Notes: generated by a model not told the origin, from the sequence alone. A stretch of DNA of 64,000 nucleotides from Neopestalotiopsis rosae (GCA_023078685.1 JALGAS010000004.1:4154001-4218000); one strand, 5' to 3'; counted from the first letter of the stretch, positions 36,824 through 51,258 are shown. Translations and numbers: made by a program.

Positions 36824-39800
36824 TTCTTTTTATTTCTTTAGTTTCTTTAGTTTTATTTCTTGAGTTTCTTTAGTTTCTTTAGTTTTGCTTTTATTATTTC
36901 TTTTATTAAAATAAAATAAAATAAAACCGATAAAACAAATAAATAAAATGGGGTTTACGTAAATTCTAACCTTTATAATTGAAAATAAACGATAATAAAT
37001 AAAATTTAATATTTATTAAGTTAATTTTTAATAATCAATTAAATAAATAAATTATTTTTAATTTTAATTTTAATTTAATAATTAAGTTATTAAGTTATTA
37101 AATTATTAACTCAAACTTGATTGATTTAGTTATAATTAGCACCCTAACTAAATCATTGAGTTTTACTCAAGTAATTAATTAAATCAGTTAAATTTGAGTT
37201 AGCAGTTTTAAAAACTCACTTAAGTTAACTGGCAGTTAACTAAAGCCAACCCTGATAAAAACTAAGAAATTAAAATAAGTGAAACTAGTAAATATATTAA
37301 AGTTTTTGCGTTTTAACTGGTTTAAATCGGGTTTAATTAATAAACGTTAAAACTTTATAATATTTATTATTTCACTTAATATTTTGTTAAATCCGTAATT
37401 GCTTAATTATTTTAATTAGGTATTATTTACGCGTAATTTAATTTTTATTAAACCATTAATTAATCACGGTAATTTCACTCAAGCAATTAACTAATTATAA
37501 CGTAATTAATAAGCGAGTCGCTAATATAAGCGAGTCGCCAGCTAAACCGGATTTTTTAATTATAAATTTATAAAATTTAATTATTACGTAATAAATATAA
37601 TTAAATTATTTTAAATCCTTTTTATCGGACGTTTTTATTTTAATTATATAAATTCGCGCATTATATCCGGGGTTGCCGTAAATATTATAACGCTAAACGC
37701 GCGCTTTTGCCTTTTTCGGACGATTATTATTATTATTATTATTTAATTTTATTAATTTATTGCCTTTTTTTCGATTTAAATTTCTAATTTTTTTAAACGG
37801 TAAAAGTCCTTTTAGGCTATAAACGTTTATTTTTTATTTTTCGACGTTTATTAAATATATAGTTAATTTTTTTTAATTTAGCGACCCTATTTTTTAAAAA
37901 GGTATTTTTATAAAAAAATTTATATATAGCTTTTGCGAATAAATTTATAGCTATAATAATTAACGTTAGCGAATTTTTTTAATAAATAAAAATTCGGTTT
38001 TTAATATATGTTAATTATAAAATCGCTTTTTTAATATTGCTAGGTATTATTAAAGCCTAAAAATAAAATAAAATTTTAGGGTTTAGCGAGGGAATTCGGG
38101 CTATTATTACCGGTTTTACTTTTAAAATAATATATTTGGAATTAAAAGGTATTAAATTAATGCCTTTAAAATTAGCTTGGATATTTTTTGGAATTATTAA
38201 TATAATATAAGCGTTATAAAAAATAAATAAAAAGTTTTTTTTAAAATATAAGTTATATAGCGTCGTATAAAATTTTTAATTTTACGATTATAAGCTCGTT
38301 ATAACTAGCTAAAATATTTAATATTAAAAGGTTAAAATTTATAAAATAAATAAGCAAATATATAAAAAATAATAATGCTATTTTTTTATAATAATTTTCG
38401 AAAATTTCCGAATAATAGCTTTTATAGCCGTTAAGGATAAAAAAGCGTTTTATACCTCGTAAACGCGATTTAATATAAAAATTAAAATATTATGCGAAAT
38501 TTAAACCGAGCTCGTTAATTATTTAGGTATTATTAAATATTTTAATTTTTTAATCGGGCGATATTTAAATATCGTAATATTAAAAAGCGAAATAGGTTTC
38601 ATTTTAAAAAATAATAAAAAGCGGTACCGTATAATTTATCGCATTTATAGCGGCGATAATTATAAATTAATTTTCATTTCCTTATTATGCTTATTTTAAA
38701 TACGATTACGCTTATTATAAACCCGGTTTTATCGAAATTATAAATATTTTTTAATTAAAGCGCGTTTTCGGCAATAACCTTTTTTACGCGTTTAAATTAC
38801 GCGTTATACGCGACCGGGTTTTTATATAAAATTTTATTATAATTTATTTTACGATTATAACGCGTCCGGAAAAATAATATCCGCTTAATAAAATTGCGCT
38901 TTTAATTAACACCGACGCGTCCCGCGCCGCGATCGGCTAATAATCGATTAATTATATTTTTAATATATACGTATTAAGGCGGAAAAAGTCGCGCGTTTAA
39001 ATCGAAAATAAAGGAAACGATAATTTTTTTTTCGGAAATCGTTAATTTTTTTAAATTAGCTATAATATCGCGTCGGGCAGGTTTTCCGGCGATTCGGTCG
39101 CGTAAGGTCGTCCGGGGGACGTAATAAATAGATATAAGCTTCGAAATAAAAATATAAGAATTTTTTTATACGCCTAAATAGCTAATTGCATATCCGATTC
39201 GTTATACGAAGATATTATTATTTTTAATAAAGGAATAAAAAATTAAAATTTAATAATAAAAAAATTAAATTTGGCTAATAATTCGTTTATATTGGCGGTT
39301 CGCTTATTAATTACGTTAATAAATTTAATTAAATTATTAATCAATTACGATTATAATTAATTACGCGTAATTAATTATTAGTTAATTAATTTGCGACCCT
39401 AATTATTAATTAATTAAACCTAATAACTGGTTGCAAATTAATTAATTAATAATTAACGAATTTAAATAATTATAATATTTTTATTTAAATAACGTCATTA
39501 AATAAAATAATTTTAAAATTAAAATCTTAAGCCGTAATTTTAAAATGGATTAATTATTTTTCCTTTATTTATTTTATTCGAGTTTTAATAATTATTAAAA
39601 GAAAATCGTAATTAGTTATTTAAACAATTAAAACCGCGCGTATTTAATTAGTAAAGTGAGTGAAATTACGGTAATTAATTAATTGCTTAAGTAAAATTAC
39701 GTAGTTTAATTATTAATTAACTCAAATTAAAAGCCAAAACTAATTATCCCAACCTTAATAATTAAGGCAGTTATATTTAGGCTAGTAATTAATTACGCGT

Positions 39801-39838
39801 ATTTTTTAATTAATATAATTAGTTTAATTAATAATTAC
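36824..39838. other. RIP-degraded sequence, unassigned
   Basis: From 36824 to about 37252 are pieces of hAT-type elements, ending GCCAACCCTG at 37252. From about 37600 to 39290 the hAT words disappear and scattered CG and CGCG remain, suggesting the body of a larger degraded element. One plus-strand frame near 38510-38700 has few stops (for example NYLGIIKYFNFLIGRYLN), but I cannot assign it. No gene supported. Confidence 0.45.
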
Positions 39839-40465
39839 CAGGGTTGGCAGCTTAAGTTTGAGTTTTGAGTTTGAGTTTAAGTTAACTTATTTAAATTGAG
39901 TTTTATTTACTAAAATCGATAATTTAATGAGTTTTATTCACGGTGCTTATTAAATTAATAACTTTTATTTAAGCAGCTAATTAAATTAATTAAGTTTAAG
40001 TTAATTTAATTAATTTAATTAGTTAATTTAATAATTAAAAGAGGAATTAGATTTTTAATGAAATAATGAAAGTAAACGGTTATTAAAATCATAAAATGGA
40101 AAATAAAAATAAGAACCTTAATGGTATTCTTATTTTAATTTTGATGATATTATGCGATTTTTTAAAATTATTTTGGGAAACCGACTTTTAAAGTAATTAA
40201 ATTTTGATAAAAAAGACCTGGTTTTAAATATTCGATAATGAAATTAAAAGAATTATAAAAACGAAAGCAAATAAATTAAATAATTTAAAATTAACGGGTT
40301 TATTTATTTATTTTATTATTTATCAATTATTAATTATTAATTATTTTGAAATATCTTTTGAGTTAGTGAGTTAGTGATTTAATTAATTAAATGAATTAAT
40401 TTAGTTTGAATTAAGCCCGTAATTAAATTAATTAAGTTAACTGCAATAATTTAAAGCCAACCCTG
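39839..40465. mobile_element. Non-autonomous hAT-type element, 627 bp, family 1
   Basis: CAGGGTTGGCAGCTT at the left and AAAGCCAACCCTG at the right. Flanking octamers ATAATTAC and ATGATTAT differ only by transitions, as expected of a duplication later hit by RIP. Confidence 0.8.
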
Positions 40466-40872
40466 ATGATTATAAAATTTTCACATATTATTATTTATGT
40501 AAAAAAAGTTTCGATTATTTTAAAAAATAAATTTAACTTTATTATCTGCATTTTTCGTTGAATAATCTTTTTTATCTTTAATGCTTTAAGTAATAAATTA
40601 AGTTATTTATAAAATAGGTATTTTAAGTTTTCATAATTTTCAATAAATAAAATAAAATTATTAAAAGAAATTTTATTTACCCTAAAGATAAAATAGGAAT
40701 GCAGTTAATTAATAATTACTTATAATATAATTAACTTAATTGCATTAAACACGGATTATAATTCAATTAATTACAAGTAATTAAGGTCCAGACTGCAATT
40801 ACATTTTTTGCAGTTAATTATAAAATAACTGCTAATTACATTGTATAATCAAATTAATTAATTGCTAATTAC

Positions 40873-41590
40873 CAGGGTTAGCAGCTTGAATTTAAGTTTT
40901 AAGTTTGAGTTTGAGTTAATTTATTTAAATTAAGTTTTATTTACCGTTCTCAAAAACTTATTGAGTTTTACTCAAGCAATTAACTAGATTAATAAGTCTT
41001 ATTTACGTAAGTAACTAAATTAGATAAGTTTGAGTTAATTTAATTAAGTTAGTCAATTAATTTAATAATTTGAAGATTAATTAATTTTTAATTTAAATAA
41101 TTAAAAATAAGATTTCTTAGACCTTTGTGTAATTATATTAAATACCGAAGTATTATAACTTTAACGGTATTATTACCTTTATTTTATTGATTTTAGTCGA
41201 TGCATAAAAGATATTTAAAGATCGAACGAAAACCTTTATTAATTTTATTAAAGAAATACCCGGTTTTAAAAACTTAATAATAAAATAATTTAAGTCGTAA
41301 AGATTGAAACTAATAAACTAGACTAATTAAGATTAACGGTTTTATTCATTTAGCTTATTTATCCTTTTTAATAAGTGAATCGAAGAATTTTAATTCCTTT
41401 ATTAACTTAGTGAATAATTAAGTTAATTAACTGAATCAATTAAATTAAGTCTTACCCAAGCAATTAACTAAATTAATGAGTTTTACTTACCGTTTTTAGA
41501 AACTCGATTAAGTTAGTTAATTAATTAAATTAATTAAATTTAAGTTAAACTCATTTGAGTTAACTAGCAGTTAACTTAAAGCCAGCCCTG
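40873..41590. mobile_element. Non-autonomous hAT-type element, 718 bp, family 1
   Basis: CAGGGTTAGCAGCTT to GCCAGCCCTG, with family-1 GAGTT/AACTC words at both ends. Flanks CTAATTAC and CTAATTCT match at six of eight bases, so the boundary is less certain than for the others. Confidence 0.65.
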
Positions 41591-42320
41591 CTAATTCTTA
41601 TAATATAAATATTATTATTTAATTTAGTAACAATAAATCAAAAACCTTTTAATGTCTTTTTATTAAGCTTTACATCACGCTTTATTTTACATAAAAAGCT
41701 TTCAGATAATTTAAATATTCGATTTTTCATTAGTCATTTTATTATTTCAATATAGTGAATTATAAATAACTGTAATTGAATTAAATTAATGTAATAGCGC
41801 ATACTTAATTAGGGTAGGAAAGGCAGTCTGCAGTTAATTAATGCAGTTGCAGTCCGGATTTTTATTAATCACATGCAGTTACTTATCAGTTTAAATCCGG
41901 TATCTTATTGATTCAGTTAACTGCAAGTTAACTGCTAACTGCACTTCTTAATTAGAATTAAAAAACTTTAATTTTAAAACGCTTAAATATTTAATTTTAA
42001 CCTTTTAAAAGAGATATAACTTATATTAATTTAACAGCTTTTTCGCTGTTTTGATCATTTATTTCTTTGTTAATTAATATATTAAATTTCATTTTCATTT
42101 AATAAAAAATAAAATAACTTATTTTCGTTAATCTCAAATAAATTATTATTTTATTTTATTTAAACTGCAGTTAACAATTAATATAATTATTAATGGCAGT
42201 GAATGCAATTTAATTTGAATCATAATTTTATTAACTGCAGTCAGTTAAGTTGCAGTTTAAATTTCATGCAATTAAATTAACAACACTGCAATTAACTAGC
42301 AATTAACTGAATTCCTACCT

Positions 42321-42517
42321 TGTACCTAGTTGCCTTACCGCTTAATTGCCCCACTACCGGCTACCGTAGCAGCCCCACCCGGCCCCGACCATCCTACCGG
42401 TCGGGCAGGTATATAAATCTCCATCGGCTTAGTGCATTGTTTATTTACCAGCTTTATTACTACAAATAATTACACCTTATGCTGAGCTGAGACCGGCTTT
42501 AATATAATACCATAATA
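42321..42517 (+). mobile_element. Degraded solo LTR, family A
   Basis: GC-rich island sharing GCCCCGACCATCCTACCGGT and GAGACCGGCTTTAATATAAT with the reverse complements of 53777-53989 and 58663-58861. The 3' end is decayed (ACCATAATA for ACCGTGACA) and the 5' end is shorter. No matching 5-bp flanks found. It lies within a GCAGTT-type hAT element. Confidence 0.6.
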
Positions 42518-45403
42518 ATGAGGCTAAGTTAATAAAACCACGGACTTATACTGATAAATAATTGCATGTAATTAATGAAAATCCGGATTGTATTTACATT
42601 AAATCAAGTTAATTATATTTATAATAAATAACTGCAGACTGCCTTTCTTATATTATTAATTGCATTAATTAATTAGTTACGGATAAAATAAGATAAAAAT
42701 TAAAATTACTAATATTATTAAATTTTAACGTTTATTAATGAAATCGAATTAAATAAAGAAGGAATATAATTATTATGATGTTTTAATTCGTGATATTAGA
42801 TTTTATGTTAGGTTTTAAAGGTTTTATTTTCACAATACTAATGTTTTATCAGGTTTTCTTAGTTTTTATCAGGGTTGTAAATATTTTCCTTAATTATAAT
42901 AACTAAATCATTCAGTTTTAATTAGGCTATTAACTAAATTAATTTAGTTTTAATTTAATTTGATTTCGTTTAATTATTAACTAAAAACTAAAGAAGTGAA
43001 AAATTTAATTATTTTTATTTAATATAAATAAAGGTATTAATTAAAATTAATAATTTAAAAGAAAGTAAATTAAATGCCGTTAAAATGGATTTTTTACTTT
43101 AATAATTAATATTTACTTTAAATTTTTAAAAAGTGGCAAGCTTAAATATTTAAATTTTAATAATTACCTTTTGCTTTTACTTTTATTTTAAAAATTCGAA
43201 TATTAATAATAAAAATATAACGGCTACGATATCCGGTTTTTTTTATTATTTATATTAATTATACTTTTAAAACTTTATATTTTTAATTATTTGAATTAAG
43301 TTTTATTTTATTTTTTAGTTATTAGTTATTTTAATTATTAATTAAATTAATTTAATTTAGTTTTAATTATCACTTTTAATAACTAACGTTAATTATTAAT
43401 TAATTTAATTAAATTTAGTTTTTAATTAATTAACGTTAATTAATTATTAATTAATTAAATTGCAACCTTAATCGTTATTAATAATTTAAGATAATTATAG
43501 AATTAGTTGGAATTTAAAAATATTATCGCTTAAATTTTAATAAATTCACTTAATTTAAAAAAAAATCTCAAAAATCGAATAAAAACGTTTATTAATTTTA
43601 TATAAAAAATACCCGGTTTTTTAAATTTAATAATAAAATAATAAAAATCGTAAAAATTAAAGCTAATAAATTAAATAAATTTAAATTAACGGTTTTATTT
43701 ATTTAGCTTATCTATTCTTTTTTAATAAAGAAATTAAATAATTTAAATTTATTTATTAAGTTAGTAAATTATTAAGTTATTTAATTAATTTAATTGAGTT
43801 AAATTTTATTTAAGCAATTAATTAAATTAATAAATTTTATTTACCGTTTTTAGAAATTTAATTAATTTAATTAATTAAATAAATTAATTAAATTTAAATT
43901 GAATTTACTTAAATTAGCTGCTAATTAGCTTAAAGCTAACCCTAGTTATAAATTAAACTAATTAAATTAATTAAAAATTACGCGCAATTAATTAATAGCC
44001 TAAATAAAATTACGGTAATTAATTAATTACTTAAATAAAACTAATAACTAAAATTAATCATTATAACCTTAATTATTAATTAATTACGAATTTTAAAAAG
44101 CTATATTTTAAATAATTAAAATAATCAATATTATATACCGTTTAAAATAATATTACGAAAACGAAATATAAAGCAATTATCTTTTTATTTTAAAAATATA
44201 GATTTAATTTTTAGTATTTATTTTAAGCAGGGTTAAAAAGGCAATTTATAATTAATTAATATAAATAAAATTAATTTAAATTAATATAATAGTAATTCGG
44301 ATTTTTATTAATTGGATGTATTTACGTTTAAATTATTAAATTAAAGCCGGGATTTTATTAATTTGCGTTAATTTAAATTAATTATAAATAATTACATTAA
44401 TATAATAAAATAATTAATAAAAAATCGAATATTTTAGTTATTTTAAAGCTTTTTATTTAAAATAAAACGTAAAATAAAGCTTATTAAAAAGGTATTAAAA
44501 GATTTTATTTTTATTATTATTAGAATATTTAATAATATTTATATTATAATAATTAATATTTAATTAATTTAATTGCAAAATATAATTAGCAATTATATTA
44601 TAATTAATTATATTTATATCCTAATTTTAAGAATTTATGCATAATATTTAAATATTAAGATATTAAATTATAAAACTTTAAAAATATAAAATAAAATCTC
44701 GTATAAATAGCAAAATTACCGTAATTATTACTTTATAATCGTTTTTAATTAAATATTTTAATAAAAGTTAAAAATAAATAAAATTTATTATTTGAATTTT
44801 ATTTTATTTTATCCGTAATTAATTAATTAATATAATTATTAATTTTATTATTTAATTAACTAATAATTGATTACGCGTAATTAATTATAATTATAATTAA
44901 TTAATTACGTAAATAAAATTACGGTAATTAATTAGTTATTTAAGTAAAATTACGGTAATTAATTAATTATTTAAAAAAAATTAAATTACGGTTATTTAAT
45001 AATTAATTATATTAATTAATTAATTACGAATAAAATAAAATAATTATTAAAATAATTAATATTATTATTTTTTAACCGTTATTATTAAGGGTTAATTAAA
45101 AAAAATAAAAAAAACTTTTAGTAATTTTAATATTTTTATTAGATTTTATTTTATTTTTTTAAAATTTTAGTAAAATAATAATTAGGGTTATAAAATAATT
45201 AATTAATAATTAATTACGCGTAATTAATTAATTATTTAAAGAAAATTAAAATACGATTAATTAATAATTATTTAAATTTATTAATTAATTATAATTAAAT
45301 TAGAATTTTAATTTAATTTATTAAATAAGCTATAAATTTAAATATTTAAAAATAAAAAAATAAAAAAATATTAAAATGCTTTTTTTTTTAATTTTAACGT
45401 TAA
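42518..45403. other. RIP-degraded hAT-type repeats
   Basis: Dense TTTAGTT, GAGTT and GCAGTT words with several decayed ends (for example CAGGGTTGTAAATATTTT at about 42871), but heavy decay prevents pairing of ends with matching target duplications. No gene supported. Confidence 0.5.
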
Positions 45404-46118
45404 TATTACGGCGCTAAGCGCGCTACCGCTAGGTAATTAGCGAAGGGACCCGGGCGCTAATTATAAACGGCCCGGGTGGATCCCGCAATTATAAATATTT
45501 TTATTAATTTATCGGAATTTAAATTATAGCTTTTTAAGCTATATTTTATTAATTAATTTACCGTAATAATAAACCGTTATTTATAAATTTATTAAATTAT
45601 AAAAAATATATTATTATATAATATAAGCCTATATTGCCTATTTATACCCCGTAATATTATATAGCTCTTTTTTATAAGCGCCGTATCCGCCCGCCGTAAT
45701 ATTTTACGATTAACCCAAACCCTTTTTAAAAATAGATTCCCCGAAAGAACTCGTAGCTTACGTAAATAATAACCCGTTTAATTAATTGCTATATATGCGA
45801 TATATAAGCGGTTATATTATTATTTTAAAAAATTAAATTAATTCGTTTCGTATCCGAATTCTCGATTTCGAAAAAAAAGTTTTATTTTTATAATCGGCTA
45901 TTATTAAATAAAAAAGCATTATTAAATATTAAAAAATTTAATATAAAAAAAATAATACCTTATTATAAAAGCGTATTAACGAGCTCGAAATCGAGAAATT
46001 TTGCTTAATTAATATCGCTATACCCGCTATATAAATTTTTTAATCCGTTTTTATTCACGTTTTAAGCCTTTTAGCTAAATAATTTATAGATTTTATACCG
46101 AAATTAATTGCGTTTATT

Positions 46119-46510
46119 CCTCCCGTTTATTCCGGATTTTTTAATTTTAATAAAAAAATCCCTAATTTTAAAAAATTCGATAGCTTTCGAAATGATTTTC
46201 GGCGTTTTACGCAATAAATTTACGGTAAAATAAAAGCTAACGCTAATTAATTTTTAATTGCTATTATCCGCTTAATTTATATTATTAAACGCTTAATTAA
46301 AAAATTTATAAGCTAATTTTACCGAAAATTAATTACGGAATTCCTGATTTCCTAAATTATTTTTAAATATTCGCTTATTTAAAAAACGCTTTTAAAAATT
46401 TTAATCGTATTTAAAATATTTAAAATAAGCTATATTAATTAAAATAAAAATATTTAAATTTTAATATTTATTTTTCCGAATTTTAATACCTAACCCTAAA
46501 AAAAAATACC
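46119..46510 (+). pseudogene. Gypsy-type retrotransposon gag relic
   Basis: The conceptual translation begins IPPVYSGFF, continues FDSFRNDFRRFTQ and IRLIYIIKRL, then after a frame change ILPKINYGIPDFLNYF, AYLKNAFKNFNRI and NIYFSEF. The order and spacing match the Retrotrans_gag capsid region of fungal Gypsy elements. Almost every internal stop is TAA where a CAA glutamine would be expected. A GC-rich patch at 45404-45480 upstream may be its LTR edge. No reverse transcriptase or integrase could be read nearby. Confidence 0.65.
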
Positions 46511-49500
46511 TAAAAACGCTTTATCCCCGCTATTATTTTAAAAAAAAATAAAAAAGCTTTAAAATATAATTTTGCATAACCCTATTTTATTATAAAAATA
46601 TAAAAAATATATTGATTATTTATAAATATTTAATAATTATTACCGCTAATATTAATAATAAATTTTCTAAAACCGCATTTTTACCTTTATTAAAATTCCG
46701 AATAATTACGCCGCCGCTACGGCCTTCCGTCCGCCCGTTACGATTAGCCCTGATTAATTACGGCAATTTTATAACTTTTATCCGGAATAAAAAAACGCTA
46801 AATTTGCTTTATCCCTTATTATTAAAAAAAATTTAATAAATTTAAATTTTTAAAAAAGATTTATCCCTAAAAAAAAAAGGAATGCGGAAAATATTACCGC
46901 TATAAATCGAAAAATTACCGCGTTATTTTTTGCCTAAAGCCTAATACCCGCCCCGTATCCCGGTCCCGCTAATTTTACGCCAATTATATTTACCACCCTA
47001 ATAATCCCGATTTTGCTCGATTACCTAATTTACCGCCGAATTTATAAAATTCGGTAAATAAAGCGAATTTAGGTTAAATCGCATTTAGGCTCCGAAAAAA
47101 AAATACCGCTTAAAAATTGCCGCTACCGTTTAATTTTAAATAAATTATTATTTTATTTTATTGAAACTACAATTAATAATTAATATAATTATTAATTATA
47201 ATTATTAATTATAATTAATATAATTAAATTTAATTTTTAATTTTATTAATTATAATTAATTAAATTATAATCCGGATTTTATGCATTTAAATTAATTATA
47301 TTATAATTAATTGCCAATTAATTGCATTCCTACCCTAACTTTAATAATAATAAATAAAATTCTAAATTTTAAAATAAATATTAAGAATCGAATCAATATT
47401 CGGAATATAAAAAAATAATTAATTTATCTTTCGTTTTTATTATCTTATTTCATTCGGTATAAGCTATAAATTATATTAATAATTTAATATAAAGCTTTTT
47501 AAAATCGTAATTAATTAATTATTAACTAAATTAACTAAATAAATTAATAATTATATATAATTAATTAATAAATTAAATAAAATTACCATAATTAATTAAT
47601 TATATAAATAAAATTACGTAATTTAATTAATTGTTTAAATAAAATTACGTAATTTAATTATTATTTAATTAAAATTAATAATTAAAATTTATCGTGCTAA
47701 TCCTAATAATTAATTATTAATTACCCATCGTTTAGCTTTTATTAAGCTTTTAATTAAATAATTTAATTTTATTTAAATAACTAATAAATTATAAAAATTA
47801 TAAAAAATTTTACTAATTAATTTAATAATTTAATTAATCCCTAATATTTTAATTTTATTTAGGGTAATAATTATATTAATTTAGTTTTAATTTAAAAAAG
47901 TAACTAAATTATTTAATTTTAATTAAGATTTTAGCTAAATTAATTAAATATAAATTTAATTTAATTTAATTTAGGTATTATTAAAAATAAGCACCGTTAT
48001 AAATATAAATAAAAATGCAAATATTTTAAAAAAAATAAAAAATATAATAAAAGCGTAATATTAATTTATACGGAGGCTAGGAGCCCCGCGGCGAATATAT
48101 TATTAATCGTCCGCAAAAAGCCCTAGCTATTAAAAAAATTACGGTTTTAGCAAAATAAAATTACTCCTTTATAAAATAATATTTATTAATTAATTATAAA
48201 AATTATTAATAAATTATAGGGTTATAACGATTAATTTTAGTTATTAATTTTAATTTATAAAAAAACCCGGATTATAAATATTTTCTTTAATTAATTAAAT
48301 AATTTTAATTTATAATTAAATCACTTAATTTTAATTAAAATCTAAATTAAATTAAATAAATTTTAATTAAATTAATTTTTATAATAATAAAGCTTTATAT
48401 ATTTTATTTATTTTTTTATATTAAGTTTTTTCTTTTAATTATTAATCAAATTAATTTCGCTTTAATTAAGCTATTAATAAAATTATTTAATTTTTTTACT
48501 ATTTTAAATAATTAATTATAATTATTAATTAATTAAAATAAATTTAATTTTTAATTAATTAACGTTAATTAATTATTAATAGCGTTAGTATTTAGTTAAT
48601 TATTAATTAATTTAAATAAATTTAATTTAAATTTAATTAATTTAGTTAATTAACTAAATTAATTAAATTTTTAATAATGCTAATTCTAATTTATTAATTT
48701 AATTAATGGGCTAAATAAAACTAAATAATTTAAACTCAATTAAGTTTAAATTAATAACTAATTTATTAAATAATAAATCTTTTATTTTTTAATTAATTTA
48801 ATTAATTACGTTACGGCAAGGCTTATTTAATTACGGTTTTATTTAAATTTTAACGTTTTTATTGAATTTTTTATTTAATAAAAAATACGTCGAGTTTTTG
48901 AGTTTTGAGTTAATTAATTTAATTTAATTTAAAACTCATTAATTTAGTTAATTATTTAAGTAAAACTCAACTTAAATAAGTTAACTTAAACTCAAACTCA
49001 AAACTTAAATTTAAGCTACTAATACTAGTTATTAATTAATTAAATTATAATACTAGTTAATAATTAATTAAATACCATTTTAAAAAATTATTTATTAAAT
49101 TCAAGCTTAATATTAAATTAAATAACGCATTAAAAACGAAATTTAATATATTATTTATCTTATTATATTAATAAAAAATCGATTATTATTTTTATATTAA
49201 GAATTTATTATAACTAATAAATAAAATTATAACGATTAATTTAAATTATTAATTTAAATTATTAATTTAAATTAATTAATAATTAAACTATATAATTTTA
49301 TTTAAATAACTAATTAATCACGATAATTTTATCTACCTTACTAATTAATAAGGGTAGCTTTAAATTAATTGCTAATTAACTTACGTAAATTTAATTTAAA
49401 TTTAATTAATTAATTTAATTAACTAACTTAATTAAATTATAAAAATACTAATTTAAATTTAACTAATTCAATTAATTATTTAAGGAAAATTTAATAAATT

Positions 49501-49571
49501 TGAATTAACAACTTAATTTTTAAATAAAAGAATTATTAACTTAATTATTATTTTAAAATTTAACTTATAAT
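46511..49571. other. RIP-degraded sequence, unassigned
   Basis: The first part (to about 47150) keeps CG-rich patches and may be the rest of the Gypsy element. After 47150 hAT-type words return. A small GC island at 48062-48130 is unexplained. A 74-codon frame at 46612-46836 is chance or part of the retroelement relic. Confidence 0.4.
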
Positions 49572-49830
49572 CAGGGTTATAATTCAATTCTTTAATTACT
49601 TAAATAATTTAGTTAACAACTAAATCATTTAGTTTTAGTCAGGCTATTAACTAAATTAATTTAGTTTTAATCAGGGTGGTAACTAAATCATTTAGTTTTA
49701 GTTAGCAGTTCGAAAAACTAACGTTAATTATTAATTAACTAAACTAAACTTAATTTTAGTTAATTAAACTAAACTTAATAATTAACTAACGTTAGTTAGT
49801 TAACTATTAATTAACTAAATTGCAACCCTG
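49572..49830. mobile_element. Minimal 259-bp hAT-type element, family 3
   Basis: CAGGGTTATAATTC to TTGCAACCCTG with a perfect 8-bp duplication CTTATAAT on both sides. It consists almost only of the two subterminal arrays; the usual AT-rich middle is missing. Confidence 0.88.
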
Positions 49831-51047
49831 CTTATAATAAATAGGATTGGCCTTAAATTAACTAGCAATTAATTCAAGTGAGTTTAACTCAAATTTAATT
49901 GATTTAGTTAATTAAGTAATTTAATTAACTTTTTAAAACTATTAACTCAAATCAAATTAATTTGATTACTTGCTTAAGTTCAACTCATTAAGTTTAAATT
50001 AATAACTTAATTTTCAATTATTAACTTTAGTGATTAATAACTAATATAAAGACTTAAATAACGGGTAAACTTATATATTTACGGTATTAATTTAATTTTC
50101 GCGTTTTTACTCAATTTTCTATTTAATAAAAAGCCCGTTAAGCTATTAAATATTAATTTAAATAACTTTTTTAATTTAATTATTAGCTTAAATAAAACTT
50201 ATTAATCTAATTAGTCACATCAGTAAAACTTAATGAGTTTTTAAAAACGGTGAGTAAAACTTATTGATTTAATTAGTTGCTTAAGTAAAATTTAACTCAA
50301 ACTCAAGCTGCCAACCCTGATAAATAATCAAGCTTATTTAATTATTAGCTTATTTTTTAATGTTTTTATTTAACTTTTAATATAAGTAAGAAACCGTTAA
50401 GTTATGAAGTTTTAAGTTAATTAACTCATTTAATTTAATTAATAGCTTAAGTAAAACTTTCTAATTTAGTTAGTTACGTGAATAAAACTTAATAAGTTTT
50501 TAAAACTGCTAATTAAAACTGATTAATTTAGTTAATTACGTGAGTAAAACTCAATTAAAATGAATTAACTTAAATTTAAACTTAAAAGTCGCACTCAAGC
50601 TGCTAACCCTGCTAATCAACTATATGTAGTTTTTTAATCAATTTAATTAATTTGATTTATAATTAACTAATAACAATTTTGAAGAATTTAAAAATTACAG
50701 CTTCATATAAAATTAAATAACGCCTTATGAATTAAATTCTATGCATTATTTATCTTATTTAATTTGTTTAAAATTGATTTTTAATCTTTTTTATAAAAAT
50801 TAATAGAAATTAATTAAGAAAATATCAATTAATAAATAAAGAAGTCATGAAAATAAGGAATAAAAATAAATTAAACCAAGAAAACTACCAGAGTTACTAA
50901 GTTTTATCCTTTTAATTAGCCTTTATTAATAAAGGTTAAGATTTAAATAATATTTATTATTTTAAATTTTATGTTATTCTATCCGTATTTAGTTAATTAG
51001 TGTAGTTAATTATTAATTAACCGTCGTTTAATTTTAATAATATTTTC
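49831..51047. other. Further family-1 hAT-type element pieces
   Basis: A probable element runs from TAGGATTGG at 49842 to CCAACCCTG at 50319, with flanks matching only partly. Another right end, GCTGCTAACCCTG, lies near 50600-50614. No gene supported. Confidence 0.5.
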
Positions 51048-51052
51048 AATAA

Positions 51053-51258
51053 TGTGATGGCAGCTGCGGCTGCCCCACCAACCGGCCACTGGCACGCTAC
51101 GGGTAAGCTCTAGTGGGGTTCGTCCCCCACCATGCTATTCGTATTATATATAAAGCAACGGCCGTAACTCCGTAGATTTTCAGTTTTTTGTCTTTAGATT
51201 AATATATATTAATAGGGTATATATTAGCTCAGCCTATATAACCTCCCGGACCGTAACA
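51053..51258 (+). mobile_element. Solo LTR, 206 bp, family B
   Basis: Starts TGTGATGGC and ends CCGTAACA, giving canonical TG...CA termini. It has a perfect 5-bp target duplication AATAA at 51048-51052 and 51259-51263. It carries a TATA-like TATTATATATAAAG near its centre. It is barely decayed compared with its surroundings. Termini resemble family A, but the interior differs. Confidence 0.88.

Noticed and set aside
46612..46836. 74-codon frame as a gene
   Set aside because: It sits in a RIP-degraded retroelement region and its composition is that of AT-rich decay.
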